In this document: in pieces, positions 8,421 to 17,627 of the stretch
Position numbering within the stretch: the first letter of the stretch is position 1
Layout: the number at the start of each line of letters is the position of its first letter
From: Rhizobium leguminosarum
Lineage (GTDB): Bacteria; Pseudomonadota; Alphaproteobacteria; Rhizobiales; Rhizobiaceae
DNA: 64,000 nucleotides
Assembly (NCBI RefSeq): GCF_001652265.1
Contig: NZ_LWBS01000472.1
Span: 62,001-126,000 of the forward strand
Direction: 5' to 3'
Program-made: the position numbers and the translations under genes
The notes under the pieces: generated by a model
What the model was told of the DNA's origin: nothing
Seen by the model: the letters and a program-made list of their open reading frames with translations, nothing else
Database searches by the model: none

Positions 8421-10463
8421 CTATCGCATGATGGTTTGGCGAAGGAAGCTGTAACCCATCGCTGCGCGGGCGGCGCGCTCTTCGGAATTGCCGTCGCCGC
8501 CATGCCCGCCGGAGCCGAATTCATGGAAGAGTGGCCGGTGTCCTTCTTCCTCCAGCCGCGCGGCAAAGCGGCGCGCATGTGAGGGATGCACGCGGTCGTC
8601 ATTGGCTGAGCTTTCGACGTAGATAGGGGGATAGGTGACCTCGGTCGCCGGCCTGACATTGTGAAGCGGCGAATAGCCGAGCATGAAATCCCGGTCCACC
8701 GGCGTCTCCGGGTCGCCGTATTCGTCCATCCAGGCCTGCCCTGCGCTGAACAGGTGGAAGCGTGTCATGTCGAGGACCGGCACCTGGCACCAGACGGCGC
8801 CGAAATCATTGGGATAACGCGTAAGCATCACGCCGGTCAGCAGACCGCCATTGCTGCCGCCCTGGCAGGCAATCCGCGATGGCACGGTATAGCCGCGGGC
8901 GACGAGGTCGCGAGCGATGGCGACGAAATCGGCAAACGCCCGGTCTCGCCCCTGCCGCTTGGCGCTGCGATACCAGTCCGGCCCGAATTCACCGCCGCCG
9001 CGGATATGGGCCTGCACATAGGCGCCGCCTTGTTCCAGCCAGCGTCCTGTCACGCCGGAATAGTTCGGCGACAGCGAAACATCGAAGCCGCCATAGCCGT
9101 ACAGCAGGACCGGCAGCGCGCCCTTGGTCCACTGCTTCGGCAGGACCAGCCGGTAGGCAACCCTCGTTCCATCCTCGGAAACAGCCTCCAGCAGTTCGGA
9201 TGACATATCGGTCGCATCGAAATAGCTCGGCGCCGCGGCGACGAAAACCGGCTCGGCCTCTTTGCTGCGATCCGACAGCTCGAGACGGTAACAGACGGGC
9301 GGCTGCAGGAAGCCCTGGCCGACGACGAGGAGCGTGTCGTCGCCAAGATGCAGATCCGCATGGAGCGGCTTGAAGTGAGCCGTCTGCATATCCGCCGGCA
9401 GTGCGATCTCGCGCTGCTCGGCGTCGGGCCTTGTCAGGTCCAGCACCATGAGACGCGGACGCAGCCGATCGGAGATGATGAAGACGCACCACTCCTGCAT
9501 CAGCATCATCTGCGCGATGGACTGGCCCTCGCCAGGCTGAAACAGGATCCGCTCCGGCCCGAGCAGGGCCGTCTCCGAGGCGGGATCGAAGCGTTGCAGC
9601 ACGAGGCTGCCAGTCGCTACGCGCTCATCGGTCTTTGCCCGCCAAAGGCAATAATCATGATTGAACTGGAAATCGGCCTCGGCGGGCAGATCAATGCGCT
9701 GCCGCGTGCCGTCCTCGGCGATCAGGAAAGCGCTGGCGACGCCGATCTCGTGGGCGGCGACGAAAATATCGATCAATCCGTGAGCCGCCGAAGCGCCTGA
9801 TAGGGCAGGGTCGATGACGAGATTGAAGCCGTAGACGTCCTCGTCCGCGGCTTCGAACATGACGGTCGCATCTTCCGGCCGCTGCCCGCGCTTCAAGCGG
9901 CGTCCGACCCGCGGCCATCCCGAACGAGTCGCCGAAAATCGGTCGATGGAACCGAAATAGCAGATTTCGTCACGGCTCAGCCAGGTGGCATGCGATCGTG
10001 CGGCCGGTGTATCGAAACCGCCCTCGACGATCTGCTTCTGCTCGGCGTCGAATTCGAGCAGCCGGAGAAGGTCGGAGCCGCCGTCCGAAAGTGTGAGCAG
10101 CACCCGCGTCGGCTCCCATGGGCAGGTGACGGCGCCGCGCCAGTTCCAGCGCTTGCCTTCCCTGACGCAAAAGGCGTCGAGATCGAAGACCGGCTCCCAG
10201 ACGGCGTCCGGAAGCGGCTCCTGATCTGCCGACAGGCGGAGCCAGATGCCGAGAGGATTGTCCTTGCTCTGGCGGAAATCGAACAGCCATTCGCCTCGGC
10301 GCATCGGGACGATCAGCCTGTCCTGCCGCTCGATCAGCGCCTTGATCGCGTCGCGATCCCTCTCGAATTCAGCTGTTCTCAATGCCGCGTCGGAAACCGC
10401 ATTGTGCTCGTCGATGAACTGGCGGGTGCGCGGATCGTCGTCCGTTTCGAGATGAAGGTTCAT
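8421..10463 (-). CDS. S9A prolyl oligopeptidase-family serine peptidase
   Basis: A 680-residue cytosolic peptidase with an N-terminal seven-bladed propeller region and a C-terminal alpha/beta-hydrolase domain. The nucleophile is Ser537 in GGSNGG; the likely acid is Asp622 or Asp623 in SSANDDRVHP, and the base is His654 in GSGGHGG. All three are intact, so the enzyme should be active on short peptides, with proline or basic specificity not decidable from sequence. There is no signal peptide. The start at 10463 gives MNLHLETDDDPRTRQF and no good alternative exists. It is flanked by a family B repeat upstream and a short spacer downstream, and looks like its own transcription unit. Confidence 0.88.
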   Translation of the reverse strand: MNLHLETDDDPRTRQFIDEHNAVSDAALRTAEFERDRDAIKALIERQDRLIVPMRRGEWLFDFRQSKDNPLGIWLRLSADQEPLPDAVWEPVFDLDAFCVREGKRWNWRGAVTCPWEPTRVLLTLSDGGSDLLRLLEFDAEQKQIVEGGFDTPAARSHATWLSRDEICYFGSIDRFSATRSGWPRVGRRLKRGQRPEDATVMFEAADEDVYGFNLVIDPALSGASAAHGLIDIFVAAHEIGVASAFLIAEDGTRQRIDLPAEADFQFNHDYCLWRAKTDERVATGSLVLQRFDPASETALLGPERILFQPGEGQSIAQMMLMQEWCVFIISDRLRPRLMVLDLTRPDAEQREIALPADMQTAHFKPLHADLHLGDDTLLVVGQGFLQPPVCYRLELSDRSKEAEPVFVAAAPSYFDATDMSSELLEAVSEDGTRVAYRLVLPKQWTKGALPVLLYGYGGFDVSLSPNYSGVTGRWLEQGGAYVQAHIRGGGEFGPDWYRSAKRQGRDRAFADFVAIARDLVARGYTVPSRIACQGGSNGGLLTGVMLTRYPNDFGAVWCQVPVLDMTRFHLFSAGQAWMDEYGDPETPVDRDFMLGYSPLHNVRPATEVTYPPIYVESSANDDRVHPSHARRFAARLEEEGHRPLFHEFGSGGHGGDGNSEERAARAAMGYSFLRQTIMR

Positions 10464-10532
10464 ATCTGACCTGCGGGCTTCCGTTGACGTCGGACAGATC
10501 TAGGCAGCCGGTCCCGACTTGGCAACCCGCCT

Positions 10533-10592
10533 GACAGCGCCGCGCGTCTCTTCAGACGCGCGAAGGACGCTGTAACACTTTGAATCTAAGCA
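10533..10592 (+). repeat. short palindromic intergenic repeat, family B copy 2
   Basis: A copy of the family B core. GCGCGTCT and AGACGCGC arms face each other, followed by GGACGCTGTAACACTTTGAAT. The A-T rich 3' half seen in the longest copies is missing. It lies just downstream of the deacetylase stop and upstream of the S9 peptidase gene. Confidence 0.75.
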
Positions 10593-10605
10593 TCGGCCCG
10601 ATGCG

Positions 10606-11451
10606 CTAACGGGTCGTCACGAAATCAGCCGAGGCGACGACGGTGTTCGGCACCTCAGTCTTCTTGAATTTCAGCGTCACCACCTTGTAGCCTTCAGCTT
10701 CAAGCTTCGAGAGCAGGGTCGGCAGCATCGTCGCCGTGCGTTTGTGGATGTCGTGCATCAGGATGATGCCGCAGCCGCGCTTGTGCAAGAGGTTCATCGT
10801 CCGCTGGGTTATCGAGACCGGCGTCGTGGTGAAGTAGTCCTTGCTGTCGATATCGACATCCATGACCACCATGTCGCGCATGGCGATCGCGGCGCGCAGC
10901 CTGTGGCTCTCGGCAAGATAAGGGAAGCGGAAGAAGGAGACGTCGGTTCCGGTCGCCTTGGTCACCGCCAACTCGCCCTTGATCACCTCGGCCATCGCCG
11001 CGTCGAAATTCAGCGAACTCAGGTTGGCGTGGTCATAGGTGTGGCTGCCGATCGTGTTGCCGTCCTGGGCGACCTTGCGGGCGAGCGCCGGATGCATCTC
11101 GGCCATTTCGCCGACCATCATGAAGGCGCCCTTGACGCCGAACTGGTCGAGGATTGCCAGCACCTTGTCGGTCCGGCCGGGGATCGGGCCATCGTCGAAG
11201 CTGAGGATCACTTCCTTGTCCTGCAGCTTGAGATCGGCGAGCGAGGAGACCTCCAGCGTCCGTCCCGCCAGATGGTGCGGGCCGGCAAGGCGCGGCGTCG
11301 CATCGTCGCCGGCAGAGGCAAGCTTCCGCTCGTCGGGCGCGATCACCGAGGAGGTCTTGATCGTGGTATCGGGAGCGGCTTGTCTGGTGGTGCTGCAGGC
11401 GGAGAGGGCGGCCGTGAGGGCCATGCAGGACAGAACGAAAAAACGATACAT
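10606..11451 (-). CDS. polysaccharide deacetylase family lipoprotein
   Basis: A NodB-fold carbohydrate esterase (CE4) of 281 residues. A lipoprotein signal ends in LSAC, with Cys19 as the expected lipidated residue. Motif 1 is SFDDGP at 84-89, the metal-binding H-x3-H pair is His137/His141 (SHTYDH), motif 3 is RFPY near 175-178, and a late leucine-histidine motif LMHDIH is also present. All catalytic elements are there, so it should be an active, metal-dependent N-deacetylase acting at the envelope, perhaps on peptidoglycan or a surface polysaccharide; the substrate is not evident. It is not the nodulation NodB, which lacks the lipobox and sits with other nod genes. Confidence 0.85.
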   Translation of the reverse strand: MYRFFVLSCMALTAALSACSTTRQAAPDTTIKTSSVIAPDERKLASAGDDATPRLAGPHHLAGRTLEVSSLADLKLQDKEVILSFDDGPIPGRTDKVLAILDQFGVKGAFMMVGEMAEMHPALARKVAQDGNTIGSHTYDHANLSSLNFDAAMAEVIKGELAVTKATGTDVSFFRFPYLAESHRLRAAIAMRDMVVMDVDIDSKDYFTTTPVSITQRTMNLLHKRGCGIILMHDIHKRTATMLPTLLSKLEAEGYKVVTLKFKKTEVPNTVVASADFVTTR

Positions 11452-11567
11452 GGAAAGGGCTCAACAAATCGGTAACGAATGTTGAGACAACCTTTCGGAT
11501 TATGGTTAACGATCGGTTGAGAGCGGCAAAAATTGTGTTGTAGCGCGGCATTCCTTAAGACTTGCGA

Positions 11568-13451
11568 CTATCCCGCCATCGCTTCTTCGTATTCGGCAGA
11601 CAGCATCAGCCAGTCTTCCTCGGCGGCCGCGAGTTTTGCCGCAGCTTCGCCGCGCTGCTTTGCCTTCTCGGCGGCTTTAGTGGGCGTCTTCTCGTAAAGG
11701 GCCGGATCCGCAAGTTCCGCGTCAAGCGCCTGAATCTGTTTCTCCAGCTTCGCCGTCAAGGATTCGATTTCGTTGATCTTTTTCCTGAGCGGCGTCAGCG
11801 AGGCGCGACGTTCGGCATTGAGCTTGCGCTGGTCGGCCTTCGACGTCGCGTCTTCAGTTAGCTGCGGCTTTTCTTCTTTTTTTTTACCGGAGGTGACAAT
11901 GAGGTCGCGGTATTCGTCCATATCGCCTTCGAAGGTCGTCACCGTACCGCCATTGACCAGCCACAGCCGATCGACCGTCGCCTCGATCAGATGGCGATCG
12001 TGCGAGATCAGGATGACGGCGCCTTCGTAGTCGTTCAGCGCCTCGATCAGCGCGCGGCGGCTGTCGATGTCGAGGTGGTTGGTCGGCTCGTCGAGGATCA
12101 GCAGGTTGGGCGCGTTGAAAGCGGCAAGCCCCATCAGCAGGCGGGCTTTTTCGCCGCCGGAAAGATCCTTGGCGGCCGTCGCCATCTTCTCGGTCGCGAG
12201 CCCCATCTGGGCGACGCGGGCGCGCACCTTGGCTTCCGGCGCGCCGGGCATCAGCCGGCGCACATGCTCCACCGGCGATTGCTCGGGAATGAGGTCGTCG
12301 AGCTGGTGCTGGGCGAAGAAACCGATCTTCAGGCTCGGCGCGATCTTCACTTCACCGCTCTCCGGCGCGAGCCGGCCGGAGATGAATTTGGCGAAGGTCG
12401 ATTTGCCGTTGCCGTTCGAGCCGAGCAGGGCGATGCGGTCGTCATTGTCGATGCGAAGATTGAGGTTCTTCAGGATCGGATTGCCGGGCTCGTAGCCGAC
12501 GGCGCCGCTCTGGATCGCGACGATCGGCGAAGCCGGCTGCTTTTCCGGCTCGGGAAAAGTGATCGGCTGCACGTGGTCCTCGATGACAGCGGCGACCGTT
12601 CCCATGCGCTCGAGCGCCTTGACGCGCGATTGTGCCTGCCGGGCCTTGGAAGCCTTGGCCTTGAAACGATCGATGAAGCCCTGCAGATGTTTGCGTGCCG
12701 CGTCGTTCTTGGCCTTGGCCTTGGTCTGCAACTCGTCGGCTTCCGCCTTCTGTCGCTCGAATTGGTCGTAACCGCCACGATAGAAGGTGAGCTTCTTCTG
12801 GTCGAGATGGACGATCGCATTGACCGCATTGTTCAACAGGTCGCGATCGTGGCTGATGATGATGACGGTGTGCGGATAGCGCCTGACATAGTCTTCCAGC
12901 CACAGCGTGCCTTCGAGGTCGAGATAGTTGGTCGGCTCGTCGAGCAGAAGCAGGTCCGGCTCGGAAAACAGCACGGCGGCAAGGGCGACGCGCATGCGCC
13001 AGCCGCCGGAGAAGGAGGAGGCGGGGCGGGCCTGCGCCTCTTTGTCGAAGCCGAGGCCGGCAAGGATGCTCGCCGCACGCGCTTCGGCCGAATGCGCGTC
13101 GATATCGACAAGGCGCATCTGGATTTCGGCGATGCGGTGCGGATCGGTCGCCGTTTCCGCCTCGGCAACGAGGGCCGTGCGTTCCTTGTCCGCGGCAAGC
13201 ACGATCTCGATCAGCGCGTCTTCGGTCGCAGGCGCTTCCTGCGCCACTTGGCCGATGCGTGCGGCCTTCGGGATCGACACTGTTCCGCTCTCCGAGCCGA
13301 GATCGCCGGTGATGACGCGAAAAAGCGTGGACTTGCCGGCGCCGTTGCGCCCGACGAGCCCTGCCTTCGTGCCCGAAGGCAGCGAAATGCTGGCATTGTC
13401 GAGAAGCAGGCGCCCGGCGATGCGGGCGGAAATATCGGTGAGCGTGATCAT
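11568..13451 (-). CDS. ABC-F family ATP-binding protein (Uup/YheS type)
   Basis: A soluble tandem ABC ATPase of 627 residues with no membrane segments. Two nucleotide-binding domains are seen, with Walker A GRNGAGKST and GSNGNGKST, signature motifs FSGGWRMR and LSGGEKAR, two LLLDEPTNYLD/LILDEPTNHLD Walker B boxes, and an interdomain linker rich in basic and glutamine residues. A charged coiled-coil tail follows. ABC-F proteins act on the ribosome or in DNA repair; this arrangement resembles YheS/Uup. The start at 13451 gives MITLTDISARIAG; an in-frame ATG at 13487 falls in the tandem array and was rejected. No clear Shine-Dalgarno is visible, which is odd. Confidence 0.9.
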   Translation of the reverse strand: MITLTDISARIAGRLLLDNASISLPSGTKAGLVGRNGAGKSTLFRVITGDLGSESGTVSIPKAARIGQVAQEAPATEDALIEIVLAADKERTALVAEAETATDPHRIAEIQMRLVDIDAHSAEARAASILAGLGFDKEAQARPASSFSGGWRMRVALAAVLFSEPDLLLLDEPTNYLDLEGTLWLEDYVRRYPHTVIIISHDRDLLNNAVNAIVHLDQKKLTFYRGGYDQFERQKAEADELQTKAKAKNDAARKHLQGFIDRFKAKASKARQAQSRVKALERMGTVAAVIEDHVQPITFPEPEKQPASPIVAIQSGAVGYEPGNPILKNLNLRIDNDDRIALLGSNGNGKSTFAKFISGRLAPESGEVKIAPSLKIGFFAQHQLDDLIPEQSPVEHVRRLMPGAPEAKVRARVAQMGLATEKMATAAKDLSGGEKARLLMGLAAFNAPNLLILDEPTNHLDIDSRRALIEALNDYEGAVILISHDRHLIEATVDRLWLVNGGTVTTFEGDMDEYRDLIVTSGKKKEEKPQLTEDATSKADQRKLNAERRASLTPLRKKINEIESLTAKLEKQIQALDAELADPALYEKTPTKAAEKAKQRGEAAAKLAAAEEDWLMLSAEYEEAMAG

Positions 13452-13484
13452 GTCCGGCGTTTTGGCCGAAAGCGCTCGCCAAGG

Positions 13485-13624
13485 CAAGAGCGCTTATCTC
13501 GCGCCAAGCTTGCTTGTGCGCAGACAAGCTTGCTTATCCCCGCGCCAAGCTTGCTTGTGCGCTGACAAGCTTGCTTATCCCCCTCAAGCGCGCTTGTCCC
13601 ACCGCAAGCTTGATTGTCCGCCGC
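13485..13624. repeat. tandem array of seven ~20-bp units
   Basis: Units begin at 13485, 13505, 13525, 13546, 13566, 13585 and 13605. Each starts CAAGCTTGCTT or a close variant (CAAGAGCGCTT, CAAGCGCGCTT, CAAGCTTGATT), then a variable tail of TATCCCC or TGTGCGC type. The two tail types alternate in units 2-5. The array fills nearly all of the space between the ABC-F start and the GGDEF stop. Each CAAGCTTG is itself a palindrome. Confidence 0.9.
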
Positions 13625-13625
13625 C

Positions 13626-14675
13626 TCAGCGGCCGAAAGCCTGCACCGGCAGTCGAGGGTTCGATTGCGCGGCGAGAAGCGCCACGCGGGCATTGGCCTG
13701 CAACTGCCCTGGCGTTGCCGCATCGGTGCTGAGCGCCACGCCGATCGAGATGGTGAGCCTGCCGCGATCGGTCTTGTCGGATGTCGCGAAGACGAGATTC
13801 TCCTCGACCGAGGCGCGCAGGCGCTCGGCGATAGCAATTGCATCCTGAATGCCGACATTGGAAAACAACAGGGCGAATTCGTCAGCCTCGGTGCGGGCAA
13901 TGAAATCGTTTTTCTTGATCGACTTCTGGAGGAGACCGGCGAGCTTCTTCAGGAGCTTGTTGCCCGCCTGGGTGCCGTATTTGTCGTTGAGATCGGTGAA
14001 TTTGTCGATATCGACCATGATCAGCGCGCTGCCGGCGGCACCTTCTTCCCGCTCGTAGAGATCGGCGATCGTCCGGTTCAGCGCGATGCGGTTCGGAAGT
14101 CCGGTGATCCTGTCGGCGATGGCGGCCGACTGCATCGCCGAAATGCCGCGTTCCAGCGTTTCCAGCGTCTTGATATCGTCCTGCAGCTTCGCGCCGATTT
14201 CCATCTCCGCTGCAAGAACGGTCGAAAGCGACGCAGTGAGATAATCGATCTCGCTGAGGAAGGCGGCAAGGCTCTGGTCGTCCTGGCCGGAAACGGATTT
14301 CAGGATCGCGCCGCAGGCGCGCGCAAAGGTATTCTTGTGCCTCAGCCCTTCGGCAAGCCTTTCCGCCACGCCGCGCAGCATCCGGCTCGCTTCGTTGCGT
14401 GATGTCTCGCCCGCCAGCCCGCAATGGCCGACGAGGTGGTATTTCAGGCCGAGTTCGTCGAGCATCGGCTGTTGCGGCTGCGGCCCGAGTGCGGCGATAT
14501 CCTGCGCAAGGCCGGCATTCAGTCCGACGATCGCCTCGTGAAAGAGTTCGTAGTTGCGCGGCAGTGCCGCGACGTTCAGGCGCGCCATGTGCTGGGCGAT
14601 CTTCTGAATATCCGCCATCGGCGCGGGACGCGCAGCCTCGCGCGGCACCAATGCGTTTGCGCTTGCATTCTGCAT
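13626..14675 (-). CDS. GGDEF-domain protein with degenerate active-site motif
   Basis: A 349-residue soluble protein. The N-terminal 170 residues are helical and hold no domain I can name. The C-terminal part is a GGDEF domain with LTGLPNR-type start (ITGLPNR near 191-197) and the metal-binding MVDIDKFTDLND. The signature loop reads EADEF at about 263-267 where an active diguanylate cyclase has GGDEF or GGEEF, so catalysis is doubtful and a receptor or structural role is possible. The start at 14675 has GAGGGA upstream at proper spacing; the upstream ATG adds 11 residues with no better site. It probably shares direction and perhaps a transcript with the ABC-F gene 175 bases away. Confidence 0.85.
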   Translation of the reverse strand: MQNASANALVPREAARPAPMADIQKIAQHMARLNVAALPRNYELFHEAIVGLNAGLAQDIAALGPQPQQPMLDELGLKYHLVGHCGLAGETSRNEASRMLRGVAERLAEGLRHKNTFARACGAILKSVSGQDDQSLAAFLSEIDYLTASLSTVLAAEMEIGAKLQDDIKTLETLERGISAMQSAAIADRITGLPNRIALNRTIADLYEREEGAAGSALIMVDIDKFTDLNDKYGTQAGNKLLKKLAGLLQKSIKKNDFIARTEADEFALLFSNVGIQDAIAIAERLRASVEENLVFATSDKTDRGRLTISIGVALSTDAATPGQLQANARVALLAAQSNPRLPVQAFGR

Positions 14676-14937
14676 GACGATCCCTCGCGGCCCGGCCTCA
14701 TTTCTCACATCACGCTATGCCCGCAAGCGTTTAAGAGAGGCTGAACTTTCAACGGGGAAGCCCTGGATTGTCGGCAGAACCGGCAAAGGCGGTTAATTCA
14801 GTCTTGATGGCGACGTGTAGCGCGCAAAATCGAATGGCAATTCGCGCAAGATCAAATGGCAACTGAAACTTTTATGATTTACAGATCAACTGTCACCGTG
14901 TGACTGGTCTTGGCGCGGGTTCCCTGAAAGTTTTCTG

Positions 14938-15081
14938 ATGACAAAGCGCGATGAGGACGAGAAGCCTCCCGAGAAAAAGCAGGATATCGAATACTATCTT
15001 GAGTTTAGGGGCGGTAGAGAGATAAAGGCATTCATAGATTTCTTTAAAATTATGAAGTCGCTTTTCTCACGAAAAGACTGA
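14938..15081 (+). CDS. small hypothetical protein, 47 residues
   Basis: An ATG-started frame encoding a strongly charged protein: a Lys/Glu/Asp-rich first third (MTKRDEDEKPPEKK), then a hydrophobic-aromatic segment (IKAFIDFFKIMKSLF) that could be an amphipathic helix. It begins inside the AT-rich stretch, with a weak AAAG-type purine run upstream. The same reading frame, past two stops, continues into the small membrane protein frame at 15181-15399, so the two may be relics of one longer gene. I recognise no family. Composition looks protein-like, which is the only support. Confidence 0.35.
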   Translation: MTKRDEDEKPPEKKQDIEYYLEFRGGREIKAFIDFFKIMKSLFSRKD

Positions 15082-15231
15082 ACCCGAAGGCGAGCTAAAA
15101 CAGCCCAAACCCCTCTGTTCCTGGAGAAACTGCAGGTAGAAAAGCTACATGGAGAAGTATACTTCTTTGTTGTTACTTAGCTGGCGATCACGCCAGTTGC
15201 TGGACTATATTTCGCTGCAAGCATTATATAC

Positions 15232-15399
15232 GTGAAAACGAAGCATATTGATCCTTCCCAGATCGGCGATTTCGCTTTCTTATGGCCGGTTATGCTAATT
15301 TGTTTTTTGACTCTCTTTCTTATCATGCAGTTGGCGGCATATTCTAAATTTAGAACTGGCTTTTTTCGGCATGGCTCGAGATGGTTTTTGGGGAAATAA
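15232..15399 (+). CDS. possible small membrane protein, 55 residues
   Basis: A GTG-started frame with a clear membrane helix (FAFLWPVMLICFLTLFLIM) followed by a basic tail. The frame is open upstream to 15181, and that extension (LAITPVAGLYFAASIIYV) looks like a second membrane helix but lacks a standard start codon. This could be a two-helix protein whose start was lost, or a true one-helix small protein. It is in the same frame as the 47-residue ORF upstream. No Shine-Dalgarno stands out. Family unknown. Confidence 0.3.
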   Translation: MKTKHIDPSQIGDFAFLWPVMLICFLTLFLIMQLAAYSKFRTGFFRHGSRWFLGK

Positions 15400-15701
15400 C
15401 GGTTGAGGGTCTTTATGAGCGGGGACGGCAGGCCCGACTGGACAAACAAGAGTCTCGCAAAAGCGAGGAAAATAGCTAGCCCAGGACTTCTGCTCCGCAA
15501 CTGAGGTGCCATTTGAACTTGCGCCGCTGTTGTCGCATCTCTCGCGGCGAAATCCAACAGAAGCCCTGCGCTTAAAGGCTTCCGCCGTCATCTCCTAGCA
15601 ATTCCCAAATATTCGCGGTTAGTGCCATGTGATCTTGCGGGTTACAGCGGGAGCGGTTTTCGGATGACATCATGTTCTAATTTTTTAGTTTGGATCGGGC
15701 C

Positions 15702-16211
15702 TCACATCCACTCGCGACCCTCGCTGCGCAGGAAGTAGATGAGATCAAGCGTGAGGCTCGGCTTGCCGAGCGCCGTCAGCGTCATGTGGCACTGGCCGCG
15801 ATGATGGGTCTGGTGGTTGAAGAAATGCGCGAGCGCTGCCGACAGAGGCTGGGTGATCTCGACCGGCTGTACCACTGTTAAATAGGTGAAGTTGGCGGCT
15901 AGGGTTTTCTCGTCCAGCATGCCCGTCCAGGCAATGATACGCTCGTCCTCTGCCTTGCGGGCGGCGGCAAGCGCATCCCGGTCTTCGAAGAGCACGGCAT
16001 CAAGTGTCGCCGGCGCTTCGCCGGTGCCGGTGAAGCGCTTCATCCATATCCGGTCGGCGACGATCAGGTGATTGAGTGTGCGATGGAGTGAGCCGAAGAA
16101 AGCGCCACGGTCGCTGCGGAATTCTGCATCGCCGAGTTCGGCCGCAGCCGCATAGACTTGGCGGTTGGCCCAGCGATTATAGGCGGCGAACATCCTGTAA
16201 TGTCTGAGCAT
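15702..16211 (-). CDS. DinB family protein
   Basis: A 169-residue DinB/YfiT-like four-helix protein. Metal-ligand type histidines are seen in HRTLNHLIVADRIWMKRF near the N-terminal third and in HFFNHQTHHRGQ near the C-terminal third, the usual three-His arrangement. Such proteins are often thiol-dependent metalloenzymes or stress proteins. The start at 16211 is chosen because GGGAGGGACAGG lies immediately upstream; an in-frame upstream start would add 76 residues that cross the divergent promoter region. It is divergently oriented to the glutathione transferase gene, 138 bases apart. Confidence 0.85.
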   Translation of the reverse strand: MLRHYRMFAAYNRWANRQVYAAAAELGDAEFRSDRGAFFGSLHRTLNHLIVADRIWMKRFTGTGEAPATLDAVLFEDRDALAAARKAEDERIIAWTGMLDEKTLAANFTYLTVVQPVEITQPLSAALAHFFNHQTHHRGQCHMTLTALGKPSLTLDLIYFLRSEGREWM

Positions 16212-16349
16212 CCTGTCCCTCCCGTGTCGTATCGGCAGTCTAGCCGGTTTCCCTAGAAAGCCGAGTGATGGCGCCATGAAATTTCCTGATTTGATTGCAG
16301 GCGCTTTCTGTCGTCGAATGGATGGAGCTGCGATCTCGAAAGGACTGTC

Positions 16350-17039
16350 ATGACCAGAGCCCTCTATTCCCTCTGCGGCGCCGACGAGCGACGCTTCTTT
16401 TCGCCCCATTGCTGGAAGGCTGTCATGGCGCTGGCGCACAAGGGGCTCGATTTCGAGGAGATTCCGACGACCTATGCCCGCATCCGCGCGATCGGCGGCG
16501 GCGTCTCGTCGATCGTGCCCGTTCTCGACGACAATGGCCGGCTGATCCCCGACAGTTTCGACATCGCCCTATACCTGGAGGAAGCCTATCCCGAGCGGCC
16601 GTCGCTGTTCAACGGCGACGGCGGCAAGGCGTTGTCGCGGATGGTGGAAGGCTATTCGCAGATGATCATCCATCCGGCGATCATGCGCATCGCCCTTCTC
16701 GACATCCATGCGAACCTCGACGAGGGAGACAAGGCTTATTTCCGCGAAAGCCGGGAGGCTCGGCTCGGCAAGGCGTTGGAAATGGTTGCCGCCGATAGCG
16801 AGGTGGAGAAGGCCGCCTTCGGCGCCAAGCTGGAGCCGCTCCGGCACATGCTGAAATTCCAACCCTTCATCGGCGGGCAGACACCGCTCTTTGCCGACTA
16901 TATCGTCTTCGGCGCGCTGCAATGGCTGCGTGTCTCCGCCGGTCTCGCGATGCTAGCTGCCGACGATCCCGTCATGCTCTGGTTCGAACGCTGCCTCGAT
17001 CTTCACCAAAGCCGCGGCAGGACTGTGACAGCGGCGTGA
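16350..17039 (+). CDS. glutathione S-transferase family protein
   Basis: A 229-residue protein with an N-terminal thioredoxin-like domain (RFFSPHCWKAVMALAHKGLDFE, a cis-proline motif IVPVL near 52-57, and the glutathione-binding DSFDIALYLEE near 68-78) and an all-helical C-terminal domain. The active-site region SPHCW suggests a Ser or Cys catalytic residue, as in the beta-etherase-like bacterial classes, but the substrate is unknown. It probably acts in the cytosol in detoxification or aromatic metabolism. It precedes ndk by 81 bases on the same strand but ndk likely has its own signals. Confidence 0.82.
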   Translation: MTRALYSLCGADERRFFSPHCWKAVMALAHKGLDFEEIPTTYARIRAIGGGVSSIVPVLDDNGRLIPDSFDIALYLEEAYPERPSLFNGDGGKALSRMVEGYSQMIIHPAIMRIALLDIHANLDEGDKAYFRESREARLGKALEMVAADSEVEKAAFGAKLEPLRHMLKFQPFIGGQTPLFADYIVFGALQWLRVSAGLAMLAADDPVMLWFERCLDLHQSRGRTVTAA

Positions 17040-17120
17040 AATTGCCGCCTACCTCTTGTTTTCGGGCGTTGGGGCGGGTAAAGACCGCCCACTTTTCCCG
17101 AGAAAACAGAGGATTTGACT

Positions 17121-17543
<423 letters not shown>

Positions 17544-17588
17544 GGCCACGCTTCGGCATTCGCTCGTAATGCCTTGAATTGACTCTCG

Positions 17589-17615
17589 AAAGCCGGGGCC
17601 TTACTCCGGCTTTTT
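17589..17615 (+). terminator. factor-independent terminator after ndk
   Basis: The stem AAAGCCGG pairs with CCGGCTTT across a short loop and is followed by a T run. It lies between the convergent ndk and lipoprotein genes and could serve both. Confidence 0.8.
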
Positions 17616-17627
17616 CTATGCATTTCT

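Larger units (their letters stand above)
14676..15701. other. gene-poor, AT-rich 1-kb stretch
   Basis: Between the GGDEF gene and the DinB gene there is about 1 kb without a normal-sized gene. Its base composition is visibly richer in A and T than the flanks from about 14800 to 15700. It holds two short rightward reading frames, described separately, and leftward frames whose translations look like shadows. I see no terminal repeats, transposase or tRNA. Confidence 0.6.

Noticed and set aside
13485..13624. CRISPR-like array
   Set aside because: Units are directly joined with period about 20 and no unique spacers, and there are no cas genes; it is a simple tandem repeat.
15177..15557. Leftward 126-codon ORF in the AT-rich stretch
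   Set aside because: The translation has no coherent fold features, and the opposite strand gives a more protein-like membrane segment.
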